Origin: JAWXCB01 sp034440455
GTDB lineage: Bacteria > Bacteroidota > Bacteroidia > Chitinophagales > CAIOSU01
Assembly (NCBI GenBank): GCA_034440455.1
Contig: JAWXCB010000062.1
Location: 6,053-70,052 of the forward strand
Reading direction: 5' to 3'
DNA length: 64,000 bases
The notes below the pieces were generated by a model that was not told the DNA's origin, did no database searches, and saw only the letters and a program-made list of their open reading frames with translations. The position numbers and the translations under genes were made by a program. Position 1 is the first letter of the stretch. Every line of letters begins with the position of its first letter. This document shows, in pieces, positions 26,774-35,172 of the stretch.

Positions 26774-27287
26774 CGCGCGACTTTTTATTTTTTTCTTTTT
26801 GAGTTGGAATTCTGTTTCAGCACAATTATCGTTACCTCAACTGCGCGAACTTTATTTAGCTGCCGTAGAGAACCGCGAGCAATCGGATAAGTTCATGCAA
26901 TACATGAATTCGGTCAAACACGAAGATGCGCTGCTCCATGCTTATTTTGCGTCTGCGCAAGCGTTGGTTTCAAAGCATCTTTCCGGTCCATCCGACAAAC
27001 TGAAATATTTGCGGTTAGCCGACAAATCATTTGAAGAGGCAATTCAAAAAAATCCAAACGATGCGGAAGTGCGTTTTCTGCGCTTTTCCGTGCAACTGCA
27101 TTTGCCCCGCTTTCTTGGTTACAGCGATGATATGGAAAACGACATCGAAGGGATGCTGCAAAAAATTCCACACACGAAATCACTGCAAGATTATCCTGAT
27201 TGGCTGAAGACAGTAATTGGTTTTATGCTTGATTCCGGAGAGTGTTCAGATACACAGGAAGCAAAATTCAAAGCCCTGCTGAAGTGA
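26763..27287 (+). CDS. Exported TPR-like protein within the carotenoid operon
   Basis: Using the ATG at 26763 the protein has 174 residues with a signal peptide (MEISARLFIFFFLSWNSVSA-Q). The rest is helical and resembles one or two tetratricopeptide-like repeats, for example YLRLADKSFEEAIQKNPNDA. I recognise no characterised family. It overlaps the desaturase end and the lycopene cyclase start (GTGA), so all three are translationally coupled. That coupling suggests a link to pigment biosynthesis or to its membrane site. Confidence 0.7.
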   Translation: MEISARLFIFFFLSWNSVSAQLSLPQLRELYLAAVENREQSDKFMQYMNSVKHEDALLHAYFASAQALVSKHLSGPSDKLKYLRLADKSFEEAIQKNPNDAEVRFLRFSVQLHLPRFLGYSDDMENDIEGMLQKIPHTKSLQDYPDWLKTVIGFMLDSGECSDTQEAKFKALLK

Positions 27288-27955
27288 AATACACATACCT
27301 CCTCATTAACATCTTCACGATTATCGGTCCGCTCTTGAGTTCGTTTGAGCGCAAGGTAAATTTTAAGGCAAAGTGGAAATATGCGCTTGCTGCAAACGTG
27401 TTCGTTGCAATTCCGTTTCTTATTTGGGATGTATTTTTTACCAAGCAGGGCGTGTGGGGCTTCAACGCGGAGTATTGCATCGGCACTGATTTAGCCGGTA
27501 TGCCAATTGAAGAGTGGCTGTTTTTTTTTACTGTGCCTTTCGCTTGCCTGCTGATTTATGAAACGGTATGTACGCTTCGACCAACTCCAACTTTCAGCAG
27601 AATTTCGCTGCATGTCGCAACGATTGCGGGAACGCTGCTGCTTGCGCTTGCAATAGTTTTCAGCAATCAAATCTATACTGTGGTTGGTTTTTCGCTTGCA
27701 GGTTTGTTGCTGTTGACACACGGATTGATTTTGAAGCAGAAATATTTTTCCAACTTCTGGATTGCTTATCTCATCCACCTCCTTCCTTTTTTCATTGTGA
27801 ATGGCATACTCACTTACCTGCCTGTTGTGTGGTACAACGATGCAGAAAACTTCGGCATTCGCATGGGCACAATTCCAATTGAAGACAGCATTTATTCTTT
27901 ACTGCTGTTGTTGGGAAATATCACGGTGTATGAGTTATTGCAGCGCAGAAACTGA
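27284..27955 (+). CDS. Lycopene cyclase, CrtYcd (heterodimeric-type fused) family
   Basis: The start is a GTG at 27284 that overlaps the upstream stop, giving a 223-residue protein with about seven membrane helices. Two homologous halves are visible, each with an acidic motif in a helix: AGMPIEEWLFFFTVPFACLL and GTIPIEDSIYSLLLLLG. This is the lycopene cyclase domain pair found in CrtYcd and fungal-type cyclases. It should cyclise the ends of lycopene at the cytoplasmic membrane. Confidence 0.9.
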   Translation: MKYTYLLINIFTIIGPLLSSFERKVNFKAKWKYALAANVFVAIPFLIWDVFFTKQGVWGFNAEYCIGTDLAGMPIEEWLFFFTVPFACLLIYETVCTLRPTPTFSRISLHVATIAGTLLLALAIVFSNQIYTVVGFSLAGLLLLTHGLILKQKYFSNFWIAYLIHLLPFFIVNGILTYLPVVWYNDAENFGIRMGTIPIEDSIYSLLLLLGNITVYELLQRRN

Positions 27956-27963
27956 ACTTGTCC

Positions 27964-28006
27964 TGCCGGACTACTTCCAGCATCCCCTGATTCTAAAATT
28001 TCAGGG
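27964..28006. repeat. REP-like hairpins between crtYcd and the MerR gene
   Basis: TGCCGGA-CTACT-TCCAGCA (27964-27982) is an imperfect inverted repeat whose left arm and spacer resemble the copy at 59835-59853. A second hairpin, CCCTGA / TCAGGG, lies at 27985-28006. No T-run follows, so this does not look like a terminator, and an interspersed palindrome family is more likely. Confidence 0.5.
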
Positions 28007-28091
28007 AGAATGGAGCAGGATAGTAAAACTATTTACTCTCTTATTTGTTCAGGATTTCAACTACTTTTATTAAACAATAATTTCCTCAGTC

Positions 28092-28991
28092 TTGGGTCAA
28101 TATTCTATCAGTGAATTGGAAAAATTATGCGGTATAAAGGCGCACACCATCCGTATTTGGGAGAGGCGCTATGACCTGCGTTATCTTGACACACAGCGCA
28201 CCGACACCAACATCCGCTACTATAGTGATGACGACCTGAAATACATGCTGAACCTTTCGCTCTTAGTGAATAACGGCATTAAGATTTCAAAAGCTGCGCG
28301 TATGTCTAAAGAGGAAATCAATGCTACGGTAAATAGACTAACACAGGCTGCTGATTCGCACGAATTTGAAATCAATACGTTTTTAGTTGCTATGTCGGAG
28401 TTTGACGAGGCGCGTTTTGACAGGCAGGCAACGGCTTGCATCATGAAATATGGCGTGGAGCAAACCGTGCTGAACATCATTTATCCCTTCCTGCACAAAA
28501 TCGGCATCCTGTGGCAAACGGGTGCAATTAATCCCGCGCAGGAGCATTTTGTTTCGAACCTTATCCGGCAAAAGTTGCGTGTTGCAATTGACGGACTTGT
28601 GATTCCCGATGCGCGGCTTACAAAAAAATATTTGCTGTTTCTTCCTGAAGGCGAGCAGCATGACATCGGTTTGTTATTTGCGAATTACCTGATTCGCTCG
28701 CGTGGCTTTCACACGCTGTATCTCGGGCAGAGCGTTCCAATAGAAAACCTGCTGGAGACCAATATATTTTACAAAGCGGATTACCTGTTCACCATCATTA
28801 CGAGCGCATTTCGGGGAGAAGAGTTGATGGAGTATCTCCACCTGCTTTCAAAAACTTTTTCAAAAACTGAAATACTTGTTTCCGGCTTGCTTTTGGAAGA
28901 TAAGGAGATTAAAAAAGCGCCTGCGCATATCAAGATGCTGAAAAGTGTAGAGGATACGATGGCGCATTTGGAGAAAGAAAAGGGAAGCTGA
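28092..28991 (+). CDS. MerR-family regulator with B12-binding domain, CarH/LitR type
   Basis: The start is a TTG at 28092 (MGQYSISELEKLCGIKAHTI), since no ATG is in frame nearby. Residues 1-70 form a MerR helix-turn-helix (IRIWERRY). Residues 95-165 match the four-helix cobalamin cap with a W-x9-EH motif at W141, E151 and H152. The Rossmann B12 domain has ExHxxG at E188, H190 and G193, where H190 would be the lower cobalt ligand. In CarH, adenosylcobalamin keeps the repressor tetrameric in the dark, and light releases DNA. The site following W141 is Q142, not the His of Thermus CarH. The neighbouring carotenoid genes are the obvious targets. Confidence 0.88.
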   Translation: MGQYSISELEKLCGIKAHTIRIWERRYDLRYLDTQRTDTNIRYYSDDDLKYMLNLSLLVNNGIKISKAARMSKEEINATVNRLTQAADSHEFEINTFLVAMSEFDEARFDRQATACIMKYGVEQTVLNIIYPFLHKIGILWQTGAINPAQEHFVSNLIRQKLRVAIDGLVIPDARLTKKYLLFLPEGEQHDIGLLFANYLIRSRGFHTLYLGQSVPIENLLETNIFYKADYLFTIITSAFRGEELMEYLHLLSKTFSKTEILVSGLLLEDKEIKKAPAHIKMLKSVEDTMAHLEKEKGS

Positions 28992-29012
28992 ATTTCATGT
29001 GCAAGCAGAAAA

Positions 29013-29047
29013 AAAAGCCCGCCTGCTTTTAGACAGAACGGGCTTTT
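29013..29047. terminator. Bidirectional hairpin between convergent genes
   Basis: AAAAGCCCG (29013-29021) pairs with CGGGCTTTT (29039-29047) around a 17-nt loop, with A runs before and T runs after. It lies between the MerR gene (plus) and a minus-strand gene ending at 29064, so it can terminate both. Confidence 0.85.
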
Positions 29048-29063
29048 AAATTTGAAGACTAAC

Positions 29064-30686
29064 TTACTGCAATACCACCTTTCCTAACCATAGATTTTTC
29101 CAATCATCATCATGACCGATGTAGGTGATACTGTTTTCGCTTTTGTCGAATACGCTCGGAAAATATTTTTTCAGAAAATATTTTTCTCCTCCCAACACTT
29201 TAATTGCTCCAAGGGAAGAGTTGCTCAAGTCAATCTTGCAGATACGCGGGAAATACAGCGCATAGAAAGTTGGCGCACCGTTGTAGGCATCCATGAAACT
29301 TTCGTAGCCTTTCGTGCCTTTCACTTCCAGCAGTTCCCAGTAGATGCTCTTGCCATCGGATGCGAGATGAAAATTTTGTTTCATTTCAAAGATTTCGCTT
29401 TTCTTGTCCATATTCATTTTCCCGATTCCGTATTGCGCTTTCAGGCTGCCGCTTTTGTCGAAGTGAAAGCAAACGATGTCGCCATAAGAGGTCACTAAGG
29501 TGCCGCCCACGTTTTCTTTTGCAGTGAGTTGTCCGGCTATCAAATAATCTCCGGAAGCGGTAACCGTGAATTGTTCGATTAAAAACTTTTTTCCGTTGTA
29601 GGCACTTGCGCCTTTGTCACCGGGCGCGGTTTTGAATTTGCTTTTGAATTCTGCAACTGGTGTTGTAGATGCGAACGAAAGTGTGTTGGCGCTGAACTTG
29701 AACAAATGAAACTGCTCCATTTTTTCGCTTGCTCCTTTTTCCCATTTCAGGTCTAATGCATTATTAGCGCTGCCTGTAAAACCGGGGCTGACAATAGGCG
29801 CATATTCACTGAATAATTTTTCATAGGACTCTTTTGAACCTGTAGAACTGCCGCAGAAATAAACATCGCCATCTTTCTCATAAGCAGCGGTAAGCAGCAG
29901 CGCAGAAGCGGGGCTGTTAAATTCCGCCCTGTTGATTTGGTTGCCGAGCATGTCATACTGCACATACACATACTTCGAAATATCCGCTGCGCCTTTCTTG
30001 GGAGCAAACACCAGCACGATGTTATCGGTGGCAAGCTGCTCGCAGAATACCAGCGAATACGCGCCTTTCAGGTCAACGATTTTTTCGGTTATCTCTAATT
30101 TGTCATTAAACAGCAGCACATAATAATTGTCGGCTGCGTTTTTTTCTTTTGATTCATTGCGAGCGATGATGAACACATCATTCTTGTTATCATCCGAAGA
30201 AACATAACTCGCATAGCCGTTAAAGGTTTTGCCGCCATCGTTCCTCGGTTTAATTGTTTCTCTTGAGAGCACTTTTTTCGTAATGAACTTTTGATTTTCA
30301 TTACTCCATGTTCTCAGTGAAACCACTTTTGTAAGTTTCAATTTCATACTCAACACATCAAACGAGGTTGAGCCGCCCACCGTGGCATAATAGGAAGTGC
30401 GCTCATAATCTACTTTCTGCTCTTTTTTCTCCTTCGTATCCTTGCTCTCTAAGAATTTCAGATTCTTGTCAAAACTGTATTCCTCGTAAGAGATGTCTTC
30501 GCTGTTCTTGTCCAATTTCATTTTGTACGTGATGTAGCTCGTGCCACCTTCATCTTTCGATACATTGTACACGTATCCCTTTTCTGCCTTTTTTGAGAGC
30601 AACTGTACGGTTTCCTTAAATTCCTGCGCGTTTACTGCAATAGCAGCGGTGGCGATGAGTAGAATTGCGAATGATAATTTTTTCAT
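29064..30686 (-). CDS. Exported protein of unknown function, WD/propeller-like periplasmic type
   Basis: The 540-residue protein begins with a signal peptide (MKKLSFAILLIATAAIAVNA-Q). The rest consists of many short strand-rich repeats such as DVFIIARNESK, YVYVQYDMLGNQI and GDYLIAGQLTAK, suggesting a beta-propeller or similar all-beta fold. I cannot assign a named family. It is the only gene between the bidirectional terminator and a canonical promoter, so it is a single-gene unit. Confidence 0.7.
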   Translation of the reverse strand: MKKLSFAILLIATAAIAVNAQEFKETVQLLSKKAEKGYVYNVSKDEGGTSYITYKMKLDKNSEDISYEEYSFDKNLKFLESKDTKEKKEQKVDYERTSYYATVGGSTSFDVLSMKLKLTKVVSLRTWSNENQKFITKKVLSRETIKPRNDGGKTFNGYASYVSSDDNKNDVFIIARNESKEKNAADNYYVLLFNDKLEITEKIVDLKGAYSLVFCEQLATDNIVLVFAPKKGAADISKYVYVQYDMLGNQINRAEFNSPASALLLTAAYEKDGDVYFCGSSTGSKESYEKLFSEYAPIVSPGFTGSANNALDLKWEKGASEKMEQFHLFKFSANTLSFASTTPVAEFKSKFKTAPGDKGASAYNGKKFLIEQFTVTASGDYLIAGQLTAKENVGGTLVTSYGDIVCFHFDKSGSLKAQYGIGKMNMDKKSEIFEMKQNFHLASDGKSIYWELLEVKGTKGYESFMDAYNGAPTFYALYFPRICKIDLSNSSLGAIKVLGGEKYFLKKYFPSVFDKSENSITYIGHDDDWKNLWLGKVVLQ

Positions 30687-30806
30687 AAAAATGCTTACTG
30701 TTTTATTGTGTTAATTGATTTTTTATTTGTCGGGTAATTCTGATTATCCGGTGAATAAGAATAGGATGCCTGATAGCAGAGGAAATCCTTAACGCCTCTG
30801 TATTCG

Positions 30807-30837
30807 CAAATATATTGACTAAGAGAGGCATCACCAA
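30807..30837 (-). promoter_or_regulatory. Canonical Bacteroidota promoter (TTG-N20-TATATTTG)
   Basis: On the minus strand a TTG at 30837-30835 is separated by 20 nt from TATATTTG (30814-30807), the primary sigma consensus. It lies 120 bp upstream of the 540-residue exported protein gene. The whole gap 30687-31021 (335 bp) holds no gene; the rest shows an AAAGGCG / CGCCTTT inverted repeat near 30946-30985 and nothing else I can name. Confidence 0.6.
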
Positions 30838-31021
30838 TATTTTCAGAAAATCGGTACTTCAACGTAGATGCTATCTAAACATTTGGAGGAAGGAGGGCGA
30901 AGGAAAAAAGCTTTGCACGATTCTTTTATTTCTGCAACCGCAGGATAAAGGCGAATAGCGTCTCACAAAACAAATGTACGCCTTTAAAGTCAGGAGAGTC
31001 GTCATTGATTTATTTATTGCG

Positions 31022-31567
31022 TTAGAACTGCCTGAGTATTGAAAAACTTTTCAATGGATAATCATTTACAACGTGCAGCACTCTTGCTTTGGGCGCTGCT
31101 TCTGCTTCCTTTTGCTTGCTTTTACTCCAGAGGAGGCGATATTCCGCCCGCAATTTTTTGGGCACATCACGTTCAGGAATTCCTGATTTCAATGCGGCTT
31201 CTTTTAAGCTCACAAGTTCAAAACAGAGCAGGTTGATGAGCGGATAACTTCCGTTGAGCGGTTTATAGCTGACTGGTTTCAGCTTGCGCGCTTTTAAGTG
31301 TTTAAGAGTTAATCTATACGTGTGGCGGAGCAGGCAATGGCACAGCGCTGTGTAAATGCGTGAAAGCATCCTTCTCTCTTTTAGCTCCCGGAAAGTTTCT
31401 TTAAATATTTCTTCGGCTATTTTATCATCACCTGTCATGTTAAGGATAACTCCATACATCATGGGCGCATATTTATCATGCACAATTTCCCATACGGATT
31501 CTTTGTTTTGAACAAGCATGGAAATAATGGTGGAGTCGCGGTGGTGGCTATTTAGAGAGGGTGTCAT
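31022..31567 (-). CDS. Divergent ECF-sigma-like protein
   Basis: The 181-residue protein resembles sigma-70 region 2 in its first half (SVWEIVHDKYAPMMYGVILN then TGDDKIAEEIFKETFREL, with the usual D/AE and Q-to-K-E-T-F pattern). Region 4 is poorly conserved: GIPERDVPKKLRAEYRLLW is in the right place for a helix-turn-helix but with non-canonical residues. It may be a diverged ECF sigma or a sigma mimic. One copy of the stress element (degenerate) lies upstream at 31628-31670. Confidence 0.6.
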   Translation of the reverse strand: MTPSLNSHHRDSTIISMLVQNKESVWEIVHDKYAPMMYGVILNMTGDDKIAEEIFKETFRELKERRMLSRIYTALCHCLLRHTYRLTLKHLKARKLKPVSYKPLNGSYPLINLLCFELVSLKEAALKSGIPERDVPKKLRAEYRLLWSKSKQKEAEAAPKARVLHVVNDYPLKSFSILRQF

Positions 31568-31627
31568 TTATTTTCATATTTGTTGGTGAGAGGCAGCCGC
31601 TAATTTTATCAGAGTTATTCGGATGCC

Positions 31628-31670
31628 CGTTACGCAATTCGTTAAAAAGGTTATATCATTCACACATTTT
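31628..31670 (-). promoter_or_regulatory. Stress element copy A (degenerate)
   Basis: The minus strand carries AATGTGTGAATGATATAAC followed after the usual distance by AATTGCGTAAC. Both half-sites have one or two mismatches to the other copies, and the expected -7 position holds AAAATTAG, a poor match. It lies upstream of the sigma-like gene and overlaps the end of the gene at 31656. Confidence 0.5.
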
Positions 31671-31880
31671 GGAATTCGGAGATTTTCTTTCAAATGCGGT
31701 CAATTGCATTTGAATAGATTCTAAGTATTGTTCGAAATCAACCGTGCTGATTTCTTTTTCAAGAGTAGAAAGGAACAAAGGTGTTTCGCTTAAATGCTTG
31801 TAGAGTTCAGGAAAATCTTTTTGAATAATTGTTGTAACTCTGAAGATTTCATTCATGAGTTTATTTTGCAGCGGCAGCAT
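31656..31880 (-). CDS. Small hypothetical protein (74 aa)
   Basis: The protein is 74 residues, helical and charged (for example FRVTTIIQKDFPELYKHLSE). It begins at the ATG at 31880, which shares a base with the stop of the upstream small membrane protein gene (TAATG), so the two are translationally coupled. I do not recognise a family. Confidence 0.65.
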   Translation of the reverse strand: MLPLQNKLMNEIFRVTTIIQKDFPELYKHLSETPLFLSTLEKEISTVDFEQYLESIQMQLTAFERKSPNSKMCE

Positions 31881-32074
31881 TATGCTTCATCTTTTGTTGT
31901 GCGCACCAATCCAATGCCGGAGATAAAAAACAGGAGACCGAGCACTCCGAAAACCAGAAGAGCTTTAACATCATGCGCACCGCCCGATGTAGTGACGAAT
32001 GCTATCGCAGTATAAATAAGTCCGCCTATTCCAAGAATAGTAAGGACTGCGCCAAAGACTCTTTTGAGGTTCAT
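31880..32074 (-). CDS. Small two-helix membrane protein (64 aa)
   Basis: Two hydrophobic helices are visible, around residues 7-27 and 39-58 (ALLVFGVLGLLFFISGIGLV), separated by a short Gly/Ala loop. The gene is coupled to the following 74-aa gene by a TAATG overlap. The function is unknown; a small stress-type inner-membrane protein is plausible from the neighbourhood. Confidence 0.65.
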   Translation of the reverse strand: MNLKRVFGAVLTILGIGGLIYTAIAFVTTSGGAHDVKALLVFGVLGLLFFISGIGLVRTTKDEA

Positions 32075-32133
32075 ATTATTTGCAGCAATTTTTTATCACG
32101 GTTAGAGAATGAATACTGTCATTCCGGAAAGTG

Positions 32134-32748
32134 TCAGAGTTTAAATGAAAACCCTACGTTGACTACACTCTTGCCCCAGCCGAACTCGCCATTTACCCCA
32201 ACCTTCTCGCTGAAGTAGTAACGGACACCGACATGCAGCCCACCGAAAGCCAACGGCACTATTCGCGAGGAGTTTTCATAGTAAGTGAAAGCGACACCAC
32301 TGCCCACATTCGCCCCTGCATAGATGTCTAATTTGTCGGAATGAATGTTCTTGCTTGAGTTGTCTGCTATCAATTGATAGAAGTGGAAGTTGGCTATCAT
32401 CCCGATGGGCACATTTATTTCGCCTGAATATTTATAATAGAGTTCATCTCTTTTTCCTTTCTTTTCTCCTCTGGTTCTTCCGCCTACTCCAGTGGTAAAT
32501 CCAAGCCCCACATATTTATGAATTCCGAATTCCCCTTGGAAATTGATTTGTCCGGTTGAAGGATAATACCATCTGTTGAAATCACCATCATGTCTGTAAT
32601 AGTAATAGTCGTCTATGTGGAAGAATTTTGAGACCCCAAAGCCTAATGACAGCACTCTCGAGTTTCTTTCCCACGCCTGCGCATGAACAGGATTCGCGTT
32701 CAGCAGCAGAATAAATACAATAATCAGATGACACAAAATCTTTTTCAT
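32134..32748 (-). CDS. Outer-membrane beta-barrel protein
   Basis: The 204-residue protein has a signal peptide (ending VHA-QAW) and alternating amphipathic strands ending in phenylalanine-rich segments, for example GVNGEFGWGKSVVNVGFSFKL at the C-terminus, typical of small outer-membrane barrels. The family cannot be named exactly. A terminator lies 37 bp upstream, so it needs its own promoter, which I could not locate. Confidence 0.75.
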   Translation of the reverse strand: MKKILCHLIIVFILLLNANPVHAQAWERNSRVLSLGFGVSKFFHIDDYYYYRHDGDFNRWYYPSTGQINFQGEFGIHKYVGLGFTTGVGGRTRGEKKGKRDELYYKYSGEINVPIGMIANFHFYQLIADNSSKNIHSDKLDIYAGANVGSGVAFTYYENSSRIVPLAFGGLHVGVRYYFSEKVGVNGEFGWGKSVVNVGFSFKL

Positions 32749-32784
32749 GAGGAATGTTTTTAGTTTGGATTATCAGAAGAGAAT

Positions 32785-32817
32785 AAAAAAAGGCGGGCGC
32801 AACGCCCGCCTTTTTTT
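32785..32817. terminator. Strong bidirectional terminator
   Basis: GGCGGGCG-CAA-CGCCCGCC (32792-32810) is a perfect 8-bp stem with a 3-nt loop and a run of seven A before and seven T after. It follows the minus-strand lipoprotein gene at 32831 and can also stop plus-strand transcription. Confidence 0.92.
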
Positions 32818-32830
32818 GAGAGGTTGTTGC

Positions 32831-33298
32831 TTACTTTTTATTGTCAACCGTCAGGTCTTTGAATGCCTTTCCAAACTCATCCATGTCGTGATTGAATTCA
32901 CGCTTGAATGTTTCCCAATCGCTTTGGCTCTTTTCGTAGTTGTCAATTTTGGTACGCATGGCTTTGTTTTGCTGTTCGAGCGTATCAACCCTTTTAGCAT
33001 AAACTGCGTCAAGCGTCTTGCCTGAACTTTTCATCTTTTCTCTTACTTCAGCAATGCGCACTTCATTGTCTCTGATTTTTATATCAGATTCATTCTTGAA
33101 TGTTTGCCATTCAAATGCTTTAGCTGATTTCTCCTTTTCTGCATCTGCTTTTTGTTGTGCTTCGTTCAAATCTTGTTTTGCATCTTTCACATCAGCCTGA
33201 GCGGCATCTTCTTTTTGAGCAGATGACTGGCAGCCGGTGAAGATTGTTCCTGCCATCAGCGTGGTTGCCATGGCGAGGGTTAAAATTGTTTTTTTCAT
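32831..33298 (-). CDS. Coiled-coil lipoprotein
   Basis: The 155-residue protein has a lipoprotein signal with lipobox ending FTGC (Cys about residue 23). The mature part is rich in Ala, Glu, Lys and Asp with long heptad-like stretches (for example VKDAKQDLNEAQQKADAEKE), suggesting a periplasmic coiled coil. It is flanked by a strong terminator and by csbD, which ends 61 bp upstream, so it may be read from the csbD promoter. Confidence 0.78.
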   Translation of the reverse strand: MKKTILTLAMATTLMAGTIFTGCQSSAQKEDAAQADVKDAKQDLNEAQQKADAEKEKSAKAFEWQTFKNESDIKIRDNEVRIAEVREKMKSSGKTLDAVYAKRVDTLEQQNKAMRTKIDNYEKSQSDWETFKREFNHDMDEFGKAFKDLTVDNKK

Positions 33299-33359
33299 TA
33301 TGTTTGTTTTTTATTCCTGCAAGTCTGTGCAGGACAGTTTTCTTTAAATAGAGAACTGC

Positions 33360-33542
33360 TTATGCCCCCATGATTTTATGCAACTCCTCTTTTGTTTTGC
33401 CTAACTTGATTTGGAGTTTTCCAAGCATTTCGTCTTTTTTGCCTTCAGCAAACAACAAGTCATTGTCTGTTAATGTTGCAAATTTTTGTTTGAGCTTGCC
33501 CTTCTGCTCATCCCAGTTTCCTTTTAGTTCTGTGGTGTTCAT
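33360..33542 (-). CDS. CsbD family stress protein
   Basis: The 60-residue protein has the CsbD pattern NTTELKGNWDEQKGKLKQKF followed by LTDNDLLFAEGKKDEMLGKLQ, with a four-helix bundle composition. CsbD family members are general stress proteins in many bacteria (sigma-B controlled in Bacillus). Here the gene lies directly downstream of a well-preserved copy of the stress element, which supports stress control. The molecular role is unknown. Confidence 0.88.
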   Translation of the reverse strand: MNTTELKGNWDEQKGKLKQKFATLTDNDLLFAEGKKDEMLGKLQIKLGKTKEELHKIMGA

Positions 33543-33580
33543 AATAGATGGTTTTAAATAGTGAAAGAATTTTCACAATA

Positions 33581-33650
33581 CAAAAGTGCGGGCTTTAACT
33601 ATGGAAACCGTTACACAATTCTGTAAAAGAGTTACATCATTCACACATTT
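33581..33650 (-). promoter_or_regulatory. Stress element copy B with -7 box (csbD)
   Basis: The minus strand reads AAATGTGTGAATGATGTAAC, then AATTGTGTAAC, then 21 nt, then CACTTTTG (33588-33581). Four bases after the -7 box the 5' leader starts with the hairpin GTGAAAATTCTTTCAC (33576-33561). This is one of the best-conserved copies. Confidence 0.75.
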
Positions 33651-33868
33651 GGAGAAGACTGTTTATGGAGTTTTTTTTGTTTTAACAATTTCGGCAGGTC
33701 TTGTGCAGGTCCGTCATTAGCGCCACTACCTTGAACTCCGGCAATTCCTTTTTTGGAATGAGCAACGCGCGGAATTTTCTCCGGTAACTTGTTCAGCGTC
33801 ATACCCGGAGCATTGGGCTGTTCTTCAGCATATCCTCGTCTGATTTTTTTAATTGGTTTTATTTTCAT
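33641..33868 (-). CDS. Small basic hypothetical protein (75 aa)
   Basis: The ATG at 33868 (MKIKPIKKIRRGYAEEQPNA) is preferred to the upstream in-frame ATG because the extra residues look non-coding. The protein is basic, proline-rich and ends in QKKLHKQSSPNV. I see no family. Its 3' end overlaps stress element copy B by about 10 bp, so the element lies partly within the coding region of this gene. Confidence 0.5.
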   Translation of the reverse strand: MKIKPIKKIRRGYAEEQPNAPGMTLNKLPEKIPRVAHSKKGIAGVQGSGANDGPAQDLPKLLKQKKLHKQSSPNV

Positions 33869-33928
33869 GTTCTTTATTTTATTTTTTTGAGCTACCGAAT
33901 TCAAACGCGAATCCTATAAACTCCTATG

Positions 33929-35071
33929 TCATTTTGATTCCCTATCTTTCTTTCTGAATAGTTTTCTCGAAAAGCGGTTATCCTTTTCTGATTTATCTAC
34001 CGATTGGATATTAATCGCATTATCTATGGATGGATGCAGCGCCCGGATAAAACCATTTCTCAATACTTCAATCATTGCATACCAAATGCGCACATTCGGG
34101 TCATCCAGATTGCCGTCTAACGGAATCCGTGTTGCAATCTGATCTTTCTTTTGGTTTTCCAGCAACTCGGCAGTGGTCCCCACTATTGCCTCCCACATTT
34201 TCCGAAAAATATTATCATCCCTGTCTTCTGCGCCCACAACTTTCAGGTCGCTTATTAAAGGCTTTATATAACCGGTGAATTGCCCTTGTTCCGATGCCAC
34301 TTCAGTATAGAGTCCGAAAGTCCCCCTGCTCACATCAATCTTTGCATAGGCTTGAAAAAAATCATTGAGCAATACCAGGTTGGTGCTATCAAGTGAAACA
34401 TTAAGGTCAAAGGTGGGTTTTGAAGCCAGCGGATTGAGTTTCATATTCAGCTTAAAAAACCCCTCATACACATCAGCCGTCATCACTACTACAGCAGGCA
34501 ACAGGCTGACTGAGTCATATACATTTCTAAGATTTGTTGCCGACATGGATATTGCTGTCATCTCAATGTCAACCATTGGTTTGCTGGTGGAATCAATAAA
34601 TCTGAGCTTGCCGTTTAGCATTTCCATGCGATTGATTTTCAAAGGCATGAAATCTTTCAGCAGTTCGCGAAAGTCGGCAGTATCCTTTTGCACTTGGGCC
34701 GGCTCCACTTTATCAAGCGTAAACCGTACTTCAGGTGAATCAAAAATCAATTCACCCACAATATTCCCGCGTAGCAAACCCTTCCATTCTACAGAGAGGT
34801 CAATTTGCCGTGCGCTCATAAAAGGTGTTTGCTTGCCGGTAGCTGAATCAACCTTATCAATATTAATAGCGCAGATTTTATAGGCTCCCCGGTAGAGCGC
34901 CAGATCAATATCCTCTATATTCCCAGTGTATCCCTTCAGCGTTTTAAGATTTTTGTTGGCAAAATGCAGGAGAACAAAAGGCAGGCTGATTCGTATTGCC
35001 ACCAGCAGAACAATCACGGACAGCAAGGCTATTCCTGCTTTTTTTCTTTTAAAAAAATCGGGCAACTTCAT
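33929..35071 (-). CDS. DUF748/AsmA-like inner-membrane-anchored protein
   Basis: The 380-residue protein has one N-terminal membrane segment (about 12-32) and a strand-rich periplasmic body with repeating motifs such as GKLRFIDSTSKPMVDIEMT and FKLNMKLNPLASKPTFDLNV, as in DUF748 and AsmA-like proteins that span the periplasm or help outer-membrane lipid or protein assembly. The C-terminus is highly basic (SRKLFRKKDRESK). Its exact function is unknown. Confidence 0.78.
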   Translation of the reverse strand: MKLPDFFKRKKAGIALLSVIVLLVAIRISLPFVLLHFANKNLKTLKGYTGNIEDIDLALYRGAYKICAINIDKVDSATGKQTPFMSARQIDLSVEWKGLLRGNIVGELIFDSPEVRFTLDKVEPAQVQKDTADFRELLKDFMPLKINRMEMLNGKLRFIDSTSKPMVDIEMTAISMSATNLRNVYDSVSLLPAVVVMTADVYEGFFKLNMKLNPLASKPTFDLNVSLDSTNLVLLNDFFQAYAKIDVSRGTFGLYTEVASEQGQFTGYIKPLISDLKVVGAEDRDDNIFRKMWEAIVGTTAELLENQKKDQIATRIPLDGNLDDPNVRIWYAMIEVLRNGFIRALHPSIDNAINIQSVDKSEKDNRFSRKLFRKKDRESK

Positions 35072-35172
35072 TAAATGTTCTTTTATATAGAATAACTCAT
35101 CCGCTTCAATGTTTTACCAATAAATGATTGAGGAACAAAGTGTCAATTCATTCATAGACTTTTTTTGCTATG

